Below are positions 48,939 to 59,184 of a stretch of 64,000 nucleotides of DNA, piece after piece; the stretch's first letter is position 1, and each line of letters begins with the position of its first letter. The notes under the pieces are model-generated. The model saw nothing but the letters and a program-made list of their open reading frames with translations, was not told where the DNA came from and made no database searches. Source of the DNA: Commensalibacter melissae (GTDB lineage Bacteria > Pseudomonadota > Alphaproteobacteria > Acetobacterales > Acetobacteraceae); NCBI RefSeq assembly GCF_009734185.1, contig NZ_CP046393.1:674501-738500 (forward strand). The letters run 5' to 3'. The translations under genes were made by a program, and so were the position numbers.

Positions 48939-49949
48939 TTGCTGGGCATGTACCGTTCTGAGAGAAAAATTTTCAGATGCTCTTTTTTGGCATCAATCGG
49001 AACGCATTTTGGGGTTATCGTTCTGGCGATTCTATTATCATGGTTATTTCATTTTGCGCCTCCACCCCCACCCCCTGAAGAAAAACCAGTAGAGATTGAA
49101 TTTACAAGCGATAATGCAGGACAAGAAGTTCCCGCTAAATCGGAGCAAGATTCCCCGAACCCGAATGCGCCTGCATTGGAAAAACTGGATGCTCCACCTG
49201 CGCCAACACCTACTAAAACTGAACCTGTCGAAGAAACGCCTCCACCTCCGCCTCCACCTCCACCAATGCCCCCTCCACCTGATGCGGTTGCAAAAATGGA
49301 AAAACAGGATTCGATTTTACCTAAAGCTGTTGAAACCCCCGCACCTGCAGAGGTAACGTTACCACCTACTGTTTCACCATTGGCATCCTCTTCAAATTCT
49401 CATGTTCCATCCCCACCATCACCAATGCCTATGCCCACTGCGTTACCTCAGGTGCAGAATTTCTCTCGATTGACAAAAATGGAAAAAGCAAAAAAAGAAA
49501 TTCCTGATACACATTCACTTGAATCGACGTTGGATGCCTATCAAGCTGACCAGAAACAAACACATCCTCCCAGAGCCAAAGCAAATCCAAGACAGGGAGG
49601 GGCTCCTAATGGTGGTGGAGCGAGAAATGGCGATATCACAAGAGGGCTTTCAGCAGGTCAGCAGGGGAAAATAGCGGCATCTGTTCGTCGATGTTATGTT
49701 GAAGACACAGCAGCAAAAGATTATGCTAATTTTGTGGCACATTTAATTGTAACAATTGATGCTTCAGGAGAGGCTAGAATAGTTAAATTTGATTCAGTGA
49801 CTCAGGCAAAAATGAATGCTGATTCAACATATAGGGCATTAGCAGAACGGGCAAGGGACGCCGTGTTAAGTCCTGTATGTTCAAAATTGCCGATACCTTC
49901 AAATCTGTTGGGAAAGACGGGTCAGATTCGTTTTGTATTCCGTCCATAA
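48939..49949 (+). CDS. tolA: Tol-Pal system protein TolA
   Basis: The protein has an N-terminal helix (GVIVLAILLSWLF), a long Pro-rich periplasmic linker (about residues 45-170, with runs of up to nine prolines), and a C-terminal TolA/TonB-like domain with VRRCYVEDTAAKDYANFV. TolA links the TolQR motor to TolB-Pal. The start is uncertain: TTG 48939 is at good distance from GAGGA (48925-48929), while ATG 48948 is three codons later with a weaker ribosome site. Length is 336 or 333 residues. Confidence 0.92.
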   Translation: MLGMYRSERKIFRCSFLASIGTHFGVIVLAILLSWLFHFAPPPPPPEEKPVEIEFTSDNAGQEVPAKSEQDSPNPNAPALEKLDAPPAPTPTKTEPVEETPPPPPPPPPMPPPPDAVAKMEKQDSILPKAVETPAPAEVTLPPTVSPLASSSNSHVPSPPSPMPMPTALPQVQNFSRLTKMEKAKKEIPDTHSLESTLDAYQADQKQTHPPRAKANPRQGGAPNGGGARNGDITRGLSAGQQGKIAASVRRCYVEDTAAKDYANFVAHLIVTIDASGEARIVKFDSVTQAKMNADSTYRALAERARDAVLSPVCSKLPIPSNLLGKTGQIRFVFRP

Positions 49950-50004
49950 TTATGTCTAAATTTGTAAGTTAATATGCATTATCAATAATAGGGAAAATAG
50001 GATT

Positions 50005-51363
50005 ATGCGCTCAATAATTTCTGATAATGATGCTGATATTTTACGGGATGTTTTAATTCCTCGCCGAAAAATTTTGTATGGATGTGTAGCAGGTGGAATT
50101 GTGGCAACACCTTTATCATCTGCATTTGCGCAGCAAGCCGGCGGTGCAGATGAAATTACAGTTGATCGGGCAAGAAACGAGCCTATCCCTATTGTTATTC
50201 CTGATTTTGGTTCTGGGAATGGCGGCGCCATAACTCAGGTATTAACGGATGACTTGAATAATACAGGGTTATTTCGAGTTATTAGTAGTACATCACCAAC
50301 CTCTACACCTGATTTTGCCGCCTATAAAGCCATGGGGGCTCGTGCTATCGTGACTGGATCAGAGGTGAATGGGCGAGTTGAATTTCGGCTATGGAATGCG
50401 TTGACCGGTGAACAGATTCAGGGAACAGCCTATTCGATTTCCGGGTCAGGTGCCATAAGTGAGGATCTTCGTCGTGTTTCCCATATGATAGGGGACGTTA
50501 TTTATGAGCGTTTATTGGGGGATAAGGGATATTTCAATACACGAATTGCATATGTTGCACAGACCGGCCGCCGGTCAGATCCCACAAAACGTCTGGCAAT
50601 CATGGATTATGACGGTGCTAACAGTCGAATCTTAACCAGCGGGCGCTGGCTTGTCTTGACGCCCCGATTCAGTCCTGTTTCTAATCAGATAGCATTTATG
50701 TCTTATGTCAATAACCGTCCTCGAGTTTACTTGTTTGATCTTCAATCAGGCAGACAAAGAATTTTGGGAGATTTTTCGGGTATATCTTTTGCACCGCGTT
50801 TTTCGCCTGATGGAAGGTCTGTCATTATGTCTGTAACAAGGGGAGGAGGTTCTGATCTTTATTCTGTTGATCTGGGTTCGGGCAGCAAACGTCAATTAAC
50901 CAGTTCCGGGGCTATTGATACGAGCCCTTGTTATAGTCCTGATGGATCTCAAATTGTTTTTTCTTCAGATCGGGGTGGAAGACAGCAATTATACATAATG
51001 AGTGCAAATGGTGGTGGAGTCCGACGTATTTCTTATGGAAACGGTAGTTATGCAGGCCCCGTATGGTCACCAAGAGGTGACCTTATTGCGTTTGTGAGAA
51101 TTGGCGGCGGTGGATTCTCATTGGGTGTTATGGCGCCTGACGGTACTGGAGAAAGAATTTTAACCCAAGGTTTCACTGTCGAAAGCCCAACATTTTGTTC
51201 AAATGGCCGTGTTATGGCGTTCTGTAACCAATCGTCTGCCGGTGCGCGTGGAAGTGGTTTTTCTTCATCCATCAAGATGATTGATGTTTCCGGTTTTCAT
51301 GAGAGAAGCATTCCTACATCAACGATGGCGATGGATCCTTCTTGGTCTTCTGGCAACAGTTAA
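50005..51363 (+). CDS. tolB: Tol-Pal system periplasmic protein TolB
   Basis: The 452-residue protein has an N-terminal domain (about 50-180; IVIPDFGSGNGGAI) and a six-bladed beta-propeller with repeats such as FSPDGRSVIMS, YSPDGSQIVFSSDRGG and WSPRGDLIAFV. It binds Pal and TolA in the periplasm. The signal peptide is long and carries PRRKILYG before the hydrophobic core, so a Tat-type signal is possible; cleavage is near AFA-QQAG. It lies 55 bases after tolA. Confidence 0.96.
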   Translation: MRSIISDNDADILRDVLIPRRKILYGCVAGGIVATPLSSAFAQQAGGADEITVDRARNEPIPIVIPDFGSGNGGAITQVLTDDLNNTGLFRVISSTSPTSTPDFAAYKAMGARAIVTGSEVNGRVEFRLWNALTGEQIQGTAYSISGSGAISEDLRRVSHMIGDVIYERLLGDKGYFNTRIAYVAQTGRRSDPTKRLAIMDYDGANSRILTSGRWLVLTPRFSPVSNQIAFMSYVNNRPRVYLFDLQSGRQRILGDFSGISFAPRFSPDGRSVIMSVTRGGGSDLYSVDLGSGSKRQLTSSGAIDTSPCYSPDGSQIVFSSDRGGRQQLYIMSANGGGVRRISYGNGSYAGPVWSPRGDLIAFVRIGGGGFSLGVMAPDGTGERILTQGFTVESPTFCSNGRVMAFCNQSSAGARGSGFSSSIKMIDVSGFHERSIPTSTMAMDPSWSSGNS

Positions 51364-51452
51364 AATAAATTTTGGAAATAAAATAAAATTATTGCGGTAA
51401 AAAATTCAATTTTTGCTAAAATCGCTTGTGTATTTAACTTGTTTAGATATAA

Positions 51453-51488
51453 ATGAAAGACTAGAATTGAAATTGATATGTCTTTCAT
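51453..51488. other. Inverted repeat in the tolB-pal gap
   Basis: ATGAAAGAC (51453-51461) and GTCTTTCAT (51480-51488) flank 18 bases. A triple GATTTT run follows at about 51504-51522, on an AT-rich background. It may mark a partial terminator or a separate promoter region for pal. Confidence 0.35.
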
Positions 51489-51587
51489 AAAATAAGACTT
51501 TTTGGATTTTGATTTTGATTTTTTTAGGCAATATTTACCAACATAAAAGTTGAGAAAATAGAAAGCCGTTTTGTAGGAATACATACA

Positions 51588-52073
51588 ATGAATATAAAGC
51601 TTATTAGTGCTTTTGGTGCTGCGTTATTACTAGCAGCATGTTCTGGCGGAGATCATAAAGGTGCGACAACCGGTAATGGTGGTGGAACACAAGCTCCAAC
51701 CGTGAGCGGTCCAGTTCCTGGAAGTCAAGCTGATTTAGTTGCTAATGTTGGTGATCGTGTTTTCTTTGAATTCAATTCAAACAAATTAACGGATGATGCT
51801 CGCGCAACCTTGAATCGTCAGGCTGATTGGTTGAAAAAATATCCAAATGTCCAGGTCATGATTGCCGGTAACTGCGATGATCGCGGCACAGAAGAATATA
51901 ATATTGCATTAGGGTCTCGCCGCGCAAATGCAGCTCGGGATTATTTGGTATCCTTGGGCGTTGCATCAGATCGTATGACAACCATTTCATATGGTAAGGA
52001 TAAACCTATTGCTGAAGGTGACAACGAAGAAGCATGGTCACAGAACCGTAATGCGACTACTTCAGTTCGTTAA
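51588..52073 (+). CDS. pal: Peptidoglycan-associated lipoprotein Pal
   Basis: The 161-residue lipoprotein has signal MNIKLISAFGAALLLAACSG with the lipidated Cys18, a Gly/Thr linker, and an OmpA-like peptidoglycan-binding domain (FFEFNSNKLTDDAR through NRNATTSVR) including GNCDDRGTEEYNIALGSRRA. It anchors the outer membrane to peptidoglycan and completes Tol-Pal. A strong terminator follows at 52098-52136, so pal ends a transcript. Confidence 0.97.
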   Translation: MNIKLISAFGAALLLAACSGGDHKGATTGNGGGTQAPTVSGPVPGSQADLVANVGDRVFFEFNSNKLTDDARATLNRQADWLKKYPNVQVMIAGNCDDRGTEEYNIALGSRRANAARDYLVSLGVASDRMTTISYGKDKPIAEGDNEEAWSQNRNATTSVR

Positions 52074-52097
52074 TTCCTAGCTCGATAACTTTTCAAT

Positions 52098-52136
52098 AAA
52101 AGCCGGTAATACGTATATACGTTATGCCGGCTTTTT
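52098..52136 (+). terminator. Rho-independent terminator after pal
   Basis: AAAAGCCGG (52098-52106) pairs with CCGGCTTTT (52127-52135), with further inner pairing, and runs into a T tract. It is the most GC-rich hairpin noted in the region. Confidence 0.9.
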
Positions 52137-52222
52137 GTTATGTAATGTAAAAGAACGTAATTTATAAATGGTTAAAGCTTTTTGAATTTATTATCAAATG
52201 AGGGATAGTAAAGGGTTTGGCA

Positions 52223-53161
52223 ATGATAACGAAGCAAAAACATTCAAGAATTTCTAATTTATTTTCAATTGATCATCCAAAGGTCAAAGGAAGTATAACA
52301 GGTTTATTTCTATCAATTATGATTTGTCCTTTTTACAGTAATGCCCAGGAAAATAACAGTCGTCAGGTTATTGCGCTACAAAACCAGGTCGCACAATTAA
52401 AATCGCAAATCAGCCAGCTTCAGGCACAGAATACTAATTTTAATGATGATTCTGATAATTATCGTAAAAAAAAGCATAAAGATAAAGATGAGGATGATAG
52501 TTTATCAACAAATAACGGTTTACTTCCCGATTTAGTTAGCCGGATAAACAATCTAGAAGATCAGCAAAGGGTTATGAGAGGCGAAATTGATGATTTGTCA
52601 AACCAATTGAAAACTCAAAATGATCTTATCAATAAAAAAATTGATGATATGAATTTTGCTGCTGGTCGTGGAGGCGCTTCCAATGGTTCTTCAGATGATG
52701 TGGTAACTGATTCAAAAAGTGAGGTTTCTAAAAAATCATCAATTTCCGATGATTCAGGAACAATTAAATCTGCAAAACCTGAAACAGGTTCAACCTTGAG
52801 AGATGGTCAACAGGCATTGTTGAATGGTAATTTTCAGATCGCAGAATCCATCGCCCAAAAAATTTTATCCACGCCTGAAGGTGCCAAGTCCCCTAGTGCA
52901 CGATATTTGCTGGCTCAGGCTCAGGCTGGACAAGGAAATTTCAAGGCTTCATCAGTAAATTATTATGCTGTTTATAAAAATTTTCCTAAATCTCCCAAGG
53001 CTCCATCTGCTTTGTTGGGTGTAGGATATTTAATGTTAAAAAATGGCAAGGTTCAGGAAGCTTGTCAGGCTGTAAGTCTGCTTCATAGTAAATATCCAAA
53101 TGTTTCAACCCAGGTGAAATCTTCTGCCTTGAATTTAAGTCGTAAAGCTAAATGTTCTTGA
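52223..53161 (+). CDS. cpoB: Cell division coordinator CpoB (YbgF)
   Basis: From ATG 52223 (AAGGG site just upstream; a TTG lies two codons earlier) the product is 312 residues: a signal peptide ending near YSNA-QENN, a coiled coil (VIALQNQVAQLKSQISQLQAQ and a second one near NNLEDQQ), a Lys/Asp-rich linker, and C-terminal TPR repeats (about 190-310). CpoB ties peptidoglycan synthesis to Tol-Pal during division. It is placed right after pal, as expected. Confidence 0.94.
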   Translation: MITKQKHSRISNLFSIDHPKVKGSITGLFLSIMICPFYSNAQENNSRQVIALQNQVAQLKSQISQLQAQNTNFNDDSDNYRKKKHKDKDEDDSLSTNNGLLPDLVSRINNLEDQQRVMRGEIDDLSNQLKTQNDLINKKIDDMNFAAGRGGASNGSSDDVVTDSKSEVSKKSSISDDSGTIKSAKPETGSTLRDGQQALLNGNFQIAESIAQKILSTPEGAKSPSARYLLAQAQAGQGNFKASSVNYYAVYKNFPKSPKAPSALLGVGYLMLKNGKVQEACQAVSLLHSKYPNVSTQVKSSALNLSRKAKCS

Positions 53162-53175
53162 TTTGTTAAATCTGT

Positions 53176-54456
53176 ATGGATGATATTTTAAAACCTGTAT
53201 CTCAAGATGAATTTAATTCTTGTATTGAGTCATTGGGACCTTGGGGTAATGATGATGAAAAGTTGCCACCCATTGTATTGGCTGTATCTGGTGGTGCAGA
53301 TAGTTTGTGTCTTGCATTGTTGGCATCCCGTTGGCGACGAAATGTATTTTCTTTAATTGTAGATCATGGAATTCGGTCAAATTCGGCTATAGAGGCAGCA
53401 CTTACACAAGAAAGATTGAAGGATCTTGGAATTGAATCAAAAGTTCTGACATTAGATAATCTAAAACCTGGAGCCGCATTGGAAGAAAGAGCGCGTATTG
53501 AGCGTTACAAAATATTAATTCAGACATGTTGTAAAATGGGAAGCATAGATTTGCTTTTGGGTCATCATGCTGGGGATCAGGCGGAAACTGTACTGATGCG
53601 AATACGTGCCGGAAGTGGTGAGGATGGAATTGCCGCTATGGCTGCTATTACGGATTTGCCGCAGATAAGGTTAATAAGACCTTTACTATCGATCGCACCA
53701 CAACGTTTGAGAATAACCTTAAAACAGGAAGGGATTATATGGGTCGAGGATCCATCCAATCAGGATCTAAAATTTCAGAGAAATCAGGTGAGAAAGGAAT
53801 TGTCGTCGGCCTGGGCATCTTCAGGATCTGTTTCAATACTATTACATCGCTCGCGGGAAGAGAGTAAAAAAAGAATGAAAAAAGATCAGGATCAGGCTGT
53901 TTTTGTTACAGAAAACATTTTGATCAGATCAGAAGGATTTGCTTATTTTTCCACCAAAGGTATGGATGAAAGAACGCTGGGTGCTTTAATCAGAACAATT
54001 TCCGGTTCTGTGTATGCACCCTTGCAGAAATCAATTAATCGGCTTGTTCAATCAATGCGCAAAGTTACTCTTGGTGGCGTACAAATTATGCCAGCTGGAA
54101 GGTTGGGAAATGGTTGGTTGATGATTAGAGAAACAACTGTTATTGAAAAGGCAAAAATGGCCCGGCCAAATACGATTTGGGATTATCGTTTTCGAGTTAT
54201 TATGCCAGAATATGATATTAGTGATAAAGTTACGATTGCTGCATTAGGTAAATCTTACAAACAGTTTTCATGTAGAGAGGGATTGCCTGTTTGCATTTTG
54301 AAAACATTACCCGCTTTTTGGCATAATGATAAATTATTGGCTGTGCCTCATTTGGGAATATATTCGGACGAGTCCGTTAAAGAATGGGATATTGTTTTCC
54401 AGCCTAGACAATCCTTGACACAAAGTCATCTTTTTTCGACCACAAAATTAGCTTAA
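53176..54456 (+). CDS. tilS: tRNA(Ile)-lysidine synthetase TilS
   Basis: The 426-residue N-type ATP pyrophosphatase has the PP-loop SGGADS (residues 38-43) and GHHAGDQAETVLMR. It turns C34 of the AUA-reading isoleucine tRNA into lysidine, which is essential for decoding. It starts 14 bases after cpoB and lies upstream of ftsH, the conserved order. Confidence 0.95.
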   Translation: MDDILKPVSQDEFNSCIESLGPWGNDDEKLPPIVLAVSGGADSLCLALLASRWRRNVFSLIVDHGIRSNSAIEAALTQERLKDLGIESKVLTLDNLKPGAALEERARIERYKILIQTCCKMGSIDLLLGHHAGDQAETVLMRIRAGSGEDGIAAMAAITDLPQIRLIRPLLSIAPQRLRITLKQEGIIWVEDPSNQDLKFQRNQVRKELSSAWASSGSVSILLHRSREESKKRMKKDQDQAVFVTENILIRSEGFAYFSTKGMDERTLGALIRTISGSVYAPLQKSINRLVQSMRKVTLGGVQIMPAGRLGNGWLMIRETTVIEKAKMARPNTIWDYRFRVIMPEYDISDKVTIAALGKSYKQFSCREGLPVCILKTLPAFWHNDKLLAVPHLGIYSDESVKEWDIVFQPRQSLTQSHLFSTTKLA

Positions 54457-54493
54457 TTATGTAATTATGTTTATAATAAATCGGTTTAAATTC

Positions 54494-54519
54494 AATATTT
54501 TTAAGGAAAAATATTTTTT
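54494..54519 (+). terminator. AT-rich terminator after tilS
   Basis: AATATTTTT (54494-54502) pairs with AAAAATATT (54507-54515) around AAGG and continues into T residues. The stem is all A-T, so strength is uncertain. Confidence 0.5.
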
Positions 54520-54657
54520 AGGGTAGGAAAGATTTGTTTCAGTTCTTATGTTATTAAGTAAGAGATAAATTGTAATATGAAGAATATAAAATGATATATA
54601 TTAAATATTCTTTTTTTAAAAACGTGTTTATCCTAAAACATGGAAATATAAAGTAGA

Positions 54658-56631
54658 ATGAAAAATTTTGGGCGTAATTTAAGTTTATGGATACTCGTTA
54701 TTGTATCAGTAATGTTAGTGGTTGGATATTTTCGACCAAGCAGTAATGTTGTTGTGGACAATCAAGTTAGTTATTCTAAATTCCTAGGCGATGTTAACGC
54801 TGGAAATGTTAAATCAGTTGTCATACAGGACCGGTATTTAACTGGAACAAGTCAGGATGGCAAGAAATTTCAAACCTATTTGCCAACACAGGATACTTCG
54901 CTTTTATCAACCCTCACTGACCATAAAGTTACGATAGAGGTTAAACCTGTTGATAATCATCCAAATCTTTTTTGGCAGCTTGTATTGAATTTATTGCCAA
55001 CCTTGCTGATTATCGGTTTATTTATTCTTCTTATGCGCAATATGCAAAGCGCAGGGGGAAAGGCAATGGGATTTGGTAAATCCAAGGCCCGTTTGCTGAC
55101 TGAAAAACAGGGACGTGTCACGTTTGCGGATGTGGCGGGAATTGATGAAGCTAAAAGCGAGCTGGAAGAAATTGTTGAATTCCTCAAAGATCCACAAAAA
55201 TTTCAGCGGCTGGGTGGCAGAATACCAAAAGGGGTCTTGTTGGTTGGCCCTCCTGGAACAGGGAAAACCTTATTGGCGCGTGCGATTGCTGGCGAGGCAA
55301 ATGTTCCATTTTTTACAATTTCAGGTTCTGATTTTGTAGAAATGTTTGTTGGAGTGGGGGCTTCTCGTGTTCGAGATATGTTTGAACAGGGTAAAAAAGC
55401 TGCTCCCTGTATTATTTTTATCGATGAAATTGACGCCGTTGGACGTCATCGTGGTGCCGGTCTCGGTGGTGGTAATGATGAGCGAGAACAGACTTTAAAT
55501 CAGATGCTGGTTGAAATGGATGGATTTGACAGCAATGAAAGCGTAATTCTCATAGCCGCAACGAACAGGCCTGATGTTTTGGATCCAGCATTGTTACGTC
55601 CAGGAAGATTTGATCGTCAGGTTGTTGTGCCTAATCCTGATGTCGGGGGTCGTGAAAAAATCCTTCGCGTACATATGAAAAAGGTTCCGTTAGCATCTGA
55701 TGTTGATCCAAGAGTAATTGCCCGTGGAACACCAGGTTTTTCTGGTGCTGATCTTGCAAATCTTGTTAATGAGGCGGCTTTGTTGGCTGCACGGTTAAAC
55801 CGTCGAACAGTATCGATGCTAGAATTTGAAAATGCCAAAGACAAGGTCATGATGGGTTCAGAACGTCGTTCACTGGTCATGAGTGAAGATGAGAAAAAAA
55901 TGACCGCGTATCATGAAGGCGGGCATGCCATTTGCGCATTATTTACTCCTGGATGTGATCCGGTACATAAGGCTACAATTATTCCACGTGGACGCGCATT
56001 GGGAATGGTGATGAGTCTACCGGAAGGCGATCGCTATTCAAAAAGCAAATCGAAATGTTTGGCTGAACTGGTTCTTGCCATGGGTGGACGTTGTGCTGAA
56101 TCAATGATTTTTGGTCCGGAAAATGTTTCAAACGGTGCATCTGGCGATATCAAAATGGCGACGGATCTTGCACGACGGATGGTTACTGAATGGGGTATGA
56201 GTGAAAAAATTGGACTTGTTTCTTATGCTGAAAATGAACAAGAGGTTTTTCTGGGTCATTCCATGGGACAAGGTAAAAATATTTCTAGTGAAACCGTTCA
56301 TGAAATAGAAGCCGAAGTTAAACGTTTGATTGATGATGCACATAAACGTGCAACAGCGTTGTTAGAAGAGCACAGGGAAGATCTTGAAAGATTGGCTCAA
56401 GGTCTTTTGGAATATGAAACTTTAAGTGGAGAGGAAATCAGACAGGTTCTTCGCGGTGAAAAAATTGAACGTAGCCTTGTTGATGACACGACAAAAAAAT
56501 TGAGATCATCAATCGATGTGGCTCATCATTCAGGTGATAATGTTGGTTCTGATAAAATAAAAAAGGATGATGCTGGTCATGCTGATAATCCTGTTCCTGC
56601 AACAGGTGTTAATTTTGAGGAACATAACTAG
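54658..56631 (+). CDS. ftsH: Membrane-bound ATP-dependent zinc metalloprotease FtsH
   Basis: The 657-residue protein has two N-terminal helices (about 8-25 and 105-125) around a periplasmic loop, an AAA domain with Walker A GPPGTGKT (197-204), Walker [12 protein letters not shown] and second region of homology [20 protein letters not shown], and the zinc protease motif HEGGH (419-423). It degrades misassembled membrane proteins and LpxC-type regulators. A 201-base gap separates it from tilS. Confidence 0.98.
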   Translation: MKNFGRNLSLWILVIVSVMLVVGYFRPSSNVVVDNQVSYSKFLGDVNAGNVKSVVIQDRYLTGTSQDGKKFQTYLPTQDTSLLSTLTDHKVTIEVKPVDNHPNLFWQLVLNLLPTLLIIGLFILLMRNMQSAGGKAMGFGKSKARLLTEKQGRVTFADVAGIDEAKSELEEIVEFLKDPQKFQRLGGRIPKGVLLVGPPGTGKTLLARAIAGEANVPFFTISGSDFVEMFVGVGASRVRDMFEQGKKAAPCIIFIDEIDAVGRHRGAGLGGGNDEREQTLNQMLVEMDGFDSNESVILIAATNRPDVLDPALLRPGRFDRQVVVPNPDVGGREKILRVHMKKVPLASDVDPRVIARGTPGFSGADLANLVNEAALLAARLNRRTVSMLEFENAKDKVMMGSERRSLVMSEDEKKMTAYHEGGHAICALFTPGCDPVHKATIIPRGRALGMVMSLPEGDRYSKSKSKCLAELVLAMGGRCAESMIFGPENVSNGASGDIKMATDLARRMVTEWGMSEKIGLVSYAENEQEVFLGHSMGQGKNISSETVHEIEAEVKRLIDDAHKRATALLEEHREDLERLAQGLLEYETLSGEEIRQVLRGEKIERSLVDDTTKKLRSSIDVAHHSGDNVGSDKIKKDDAGHADNPVPATGVNFEEHN

Positions 56632-56664
56632 GATTTTAATTTTTATGGATTAAAACTATTTTTT

Positions 56665-56692
56665 AAGTGAAAAGAATATATTCTTTTCACTT
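56665..56692 (+). terminator. Palindromic terminator after ftsH
   Basis: A perfect 28-base palindrome, arms AAGTGAAAAGAAT and its complement, is followed by a T-rich stretch, 33 bases past the ftsH stop. Confidence 0.75.
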
Positions 56693-56749
56693 ATTTTATT
56701 TGAGATTGATATTAGATGACAGTGTCATGGTTATAGTGTTAAGAATGAT

Positions 56750-57769
56750 ATGATTATAAATCCTACAGGATTTTTATTTGGAAATTCAGCCCAGTTTGCA
56801 ATCAAAAATGAGCTTGCATTACCTTTTGCAGGTCAAGAAAAAAAAGTTGCCTTTTCAATGATTGAGATAATTGAGAATCAAAAACTGGAAATTGGGTATG
56901 TCAAAGATTGTTTTCATTCACCCTTATATTCTAATCAGATGAGAAAAATAACAACTGCCTCGCCTTTGGCTGGATTGCCTGAAGGTTCTCTAATTATGGG
57001 TATACTGAATGTAACGCCTGATAGTTTTAGTGATGGTGGCAAACATTATTCAAGTTCAACTGCTATTCGGGCCGCTCATAAAATGGTTGAGGATGGTGCG
57101 ACAGTAATCGATATTGGTGGTGAAAGTACACGGCCTGGCTCTCAACCTGTGTCAACTAAAGAGGAATGTCGTAGAATTATTCCTGTTGTCAAAGCATTAA
57201 AAGGATGTGGTGCCTATTTGTCTGTTGATACGCGTCATGCTGAAACAATGAAATATGCCTTAGATGCAGGAGCTGATTTAATTAATGATATTTCTGCTCT
57301 TGATGATAGGGAAAGTGCACAGGTTATTTCTCAGGCTCAATGTCCTGTGATTTTGATGCATATGCGTGGAAATCCCCAGACAATGCATCAATATAAGAAT
57401 TACAACAATGTTTTGGTTGATGTTTTTGCAGAATTGCAAAGAAAAATTCAAAAAGCGGTAAATGCAGGTATTCGTCGTGAAAATGTAATACTTGATCCGG
57501 GTATAGGTTTTGCAAAGAATAATTTTCAAAATATGGAACTTTTAAAAAAATTCGCCGCTTTTGCTAACTTAGGTTGCCGTTTGCTTCTAGCAGTCTCCAG
57601 AAAACGTTTTATTAGCGAAATTGCTGGAAAAATGAATTTTGAGAAATATGATGCCGCTACCATGATAGCGTCATCTCCAGCATTTTATTTTGGAAATTCA
57701 ATTATTCGTGTTCACAATGTGCCCGCTGCGGTACAAAGCATGAAAATGTGGCAGACTTTATATGGTTGA
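56750..57769 (+). CDS. folP: Dihydropteroate synthase
   Basis: The 339-residue protein has the TIM-barrel pterin-binding domain with [15 protein letters not shown] (from residue 83), [15 protein letters not shown] and the phosphate-binding [10 protein letters not shown]. It joins p-aminobenzoate to the pterin in folate synthesis. About 80 residues precede the domain, against roughly 18 in E. coli; the extension ([22 protein letters not shown]) looks like real coding sequence. The ribosome site before ATG 56750 is weak. It overlaps no gene but leads into glmM 50 bases later. Confidence 0.94.
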   Translation: MIINPTGFLFGNSAQFAIKNELALPFAGQEKKVAFSMIEIIENQKLEIGYVKDCFHSPLYSNQMRKITTASPLAGLPEGSLIMGILNVTPDSFSDGGKHYSSSTAIRAAHKMVEDGATVIDIGGESTRPGSQPVSTKEECRRIIPVVKALKGCGAYLSVDTRHAETMKYALDAGADLINDISALDDRESAQVISQAQCPVILMHMRGNPQTMHQYKNYNNVLVDVFAELQRKIQKAVNAGIRRENVILDPGIGFAKNNFQNMELLKKFAAFANLGCRLLLAVSRKRFISEIAGKMNFEKYDAATMIASSPAFYFGNSIIRVHNVPAAVQSMKMWQTLYG

Positions 57770-57819
57770 TTTCTGTCATATCAATTGTGATGTTTTATTG
57801 TTTAACATGGGAAAAATTA

Positions 57820-59175
57820 ATGAAAAATCATAGATTACTTTTTGGAACAGATGGAATTCGTGGTACAGCCAATAGTGATCCTATGACGGTAGAAGTGGCA
57901 CAGAAGCTTGGTCAAGCTGCAGGATTGATGTTCATGGCTGGAAAAGACCATAGAAGACATCAAGTTTTGATCGGCAAAGATACACGTTTATCAGGCTATA
58001 TGATTGAAAGTGCCTTGGTTGCCGGTTTTTTATCGGCAGGAATGGATGTGATTCTGGTTGGTCCGATGCCTACGCCAGCGATTGCAATGTTAACTCGCTC
58101 CTTGCGTGCTGATCTTGGGGTTATGATTTCTGCATCACATAATCCATTCCAGGATAATGGAATAAAAATTTTTAACAGAGATGGATTTAAGCTTTCCGAT
58201 GCACAGGAGCTTGAAATTGAAGCCATGATGCGATCTGATTTGTCAGGTCAATTGGCTGGTAATGAACATATTGGTCGGGCCGTACGTCTGGATGATGCAG
58301 CAGGTCGCTATATTGAGCATGCAAAGGCTTCTTTTCCCCGTGGGTGTCGCCTTGATGGTTTGAAAATCGTTATTGATTGTGCAAATGGTTCCGCTTATCA
58401 TGTGGCTCCCAAGGCATTGTGGGAGTTGGGCGCAGAAGTTATATCGCTTGGATGTAAACCGAACGGTTTAAATATTAATAAAAATTGTGGCTCAACACAT
58501 CCAGAAACGTTAATCAAATCTGTGTTGGAGCATAAGGCTGATTTGGGAATAGCCCTCGATGGTGATGCTGATCGTATGCTGTTGGTTGATGAAGAGGGCA
58601 AGCTTATCGATGGTGATCAGATTCTGGCTTTAATTGCATCTTCCTGGGATAGAAAAAAAATGCTCCAAAATCATTCAATTGTAGCGACAGTGATGTCCAA
58701 TATGGGACTCGAGCAGTTTTTGAATGATACCGGAATTCAATTAACGAGAACCTGTGTAGGTGATCGTTATGTTGTTGAAAAGATGCGTCAACTTGGATGT
58801 AATGTTGGAGGGGAACAGTCTGGGCATATGATCCTTTCTGAATTTTCAACGACCGGTGATGGTCTTATTGCTGCATTGCAAGTATTGGCAGTTATTATTG
58901 AAGAGGGTAAAAAAGCAAGTGAAGTATGTAGAATGTTTATGCCGTTTCCTCAAAAGTTATATAATATTCGTTTTAACGGAAAAAACCCTTTAAATACCGA
59001 AGCAGTTAAAAAAGTCGTAAGGGATGCGGAATTGAAATTGGGTAAAGAGGGAAGAGTCCTTCTAAGGAAAAGTGGGACAGAACCCTTGATTCGTATTATG
59101 GTTGAGGCAAAGGATAATCAGCTTGTGGATCTTGTGTTACAGAAATTAAAACAAGTGATTGAAAATAATATCTAG
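57820..59175 (+). CDS. glmM: Phosphoglucosamine mutase GlmM
   Basis: From ATG 57820 the enzyme is 451 residues and starts [15 protein letters not shown], matching the family. The phosphorylated serine is Ser106 in ISASHNPF, the metal site is DGDADR, and the phosphate loop is [11 protein letters not shown]. It converts glucosamine 6-phosphate to glucosamine 1-phosphate for UDP-GlcNAc, feeding peptidoglycan and LPS. A longer frame from GTG 57748 overlaps folP and is rejected. The folP-glmM pairing is common. Confidence 0.97.
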   Translation: MKNHRLLFGTDGIRGTANSDPMTVEVAQKLGQAAGLMFMAGKDHRRHQVLIGKDTRLSGYMIESALVAGFLSAGMDVILVGPMPTPAIAMLTRSLRADLGVMISASHNPFQDNGIKIFNRDGFKLSDAQELEIEAMMRSDLSGQLAGNEHIGRAVRLDDAAGRYIEHAKASFPRGCRLDGLKIVIDCANGSAYHVAPKALWELGAEVISLGCKPNGLNINKNCGSTHPETLIKSVLEHKADLGIALDGDADRMLLVDEEGKLIDGDQILALIASSWDRKKMLQNHSIVATVMSNMGLEQFLNDTGIQLTRTCVGDRYVVEKMRQLGCNVGGEQSGHMILSEFSTTGDGLIAALQVLAVIIEEGKKASEVCRMFMPFPQKLYNIRFNGKNPLNTEAVKKVVRDAELKLGKEGRVLLRKSGTEPLIRIMVEAKDNQLVDLVLQKLKQVIENNI

Positions 59176-59184
59176 GTATTGACT

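Noticed and set aside
51360-51584. 74-codon minus-strand frame in the tolB-pal gap
   Set aside because: Composition is low-complexity Lys/Ser/Phe/Ile from AT-rich DNA, with no ribosome site or homology that I recognise.
57748-57819. GTG-initiated extension of glmM
   Set aside because: It overlaps folP and adds residues absent from the family; ATG 57820 gives the conserved N-terminus.
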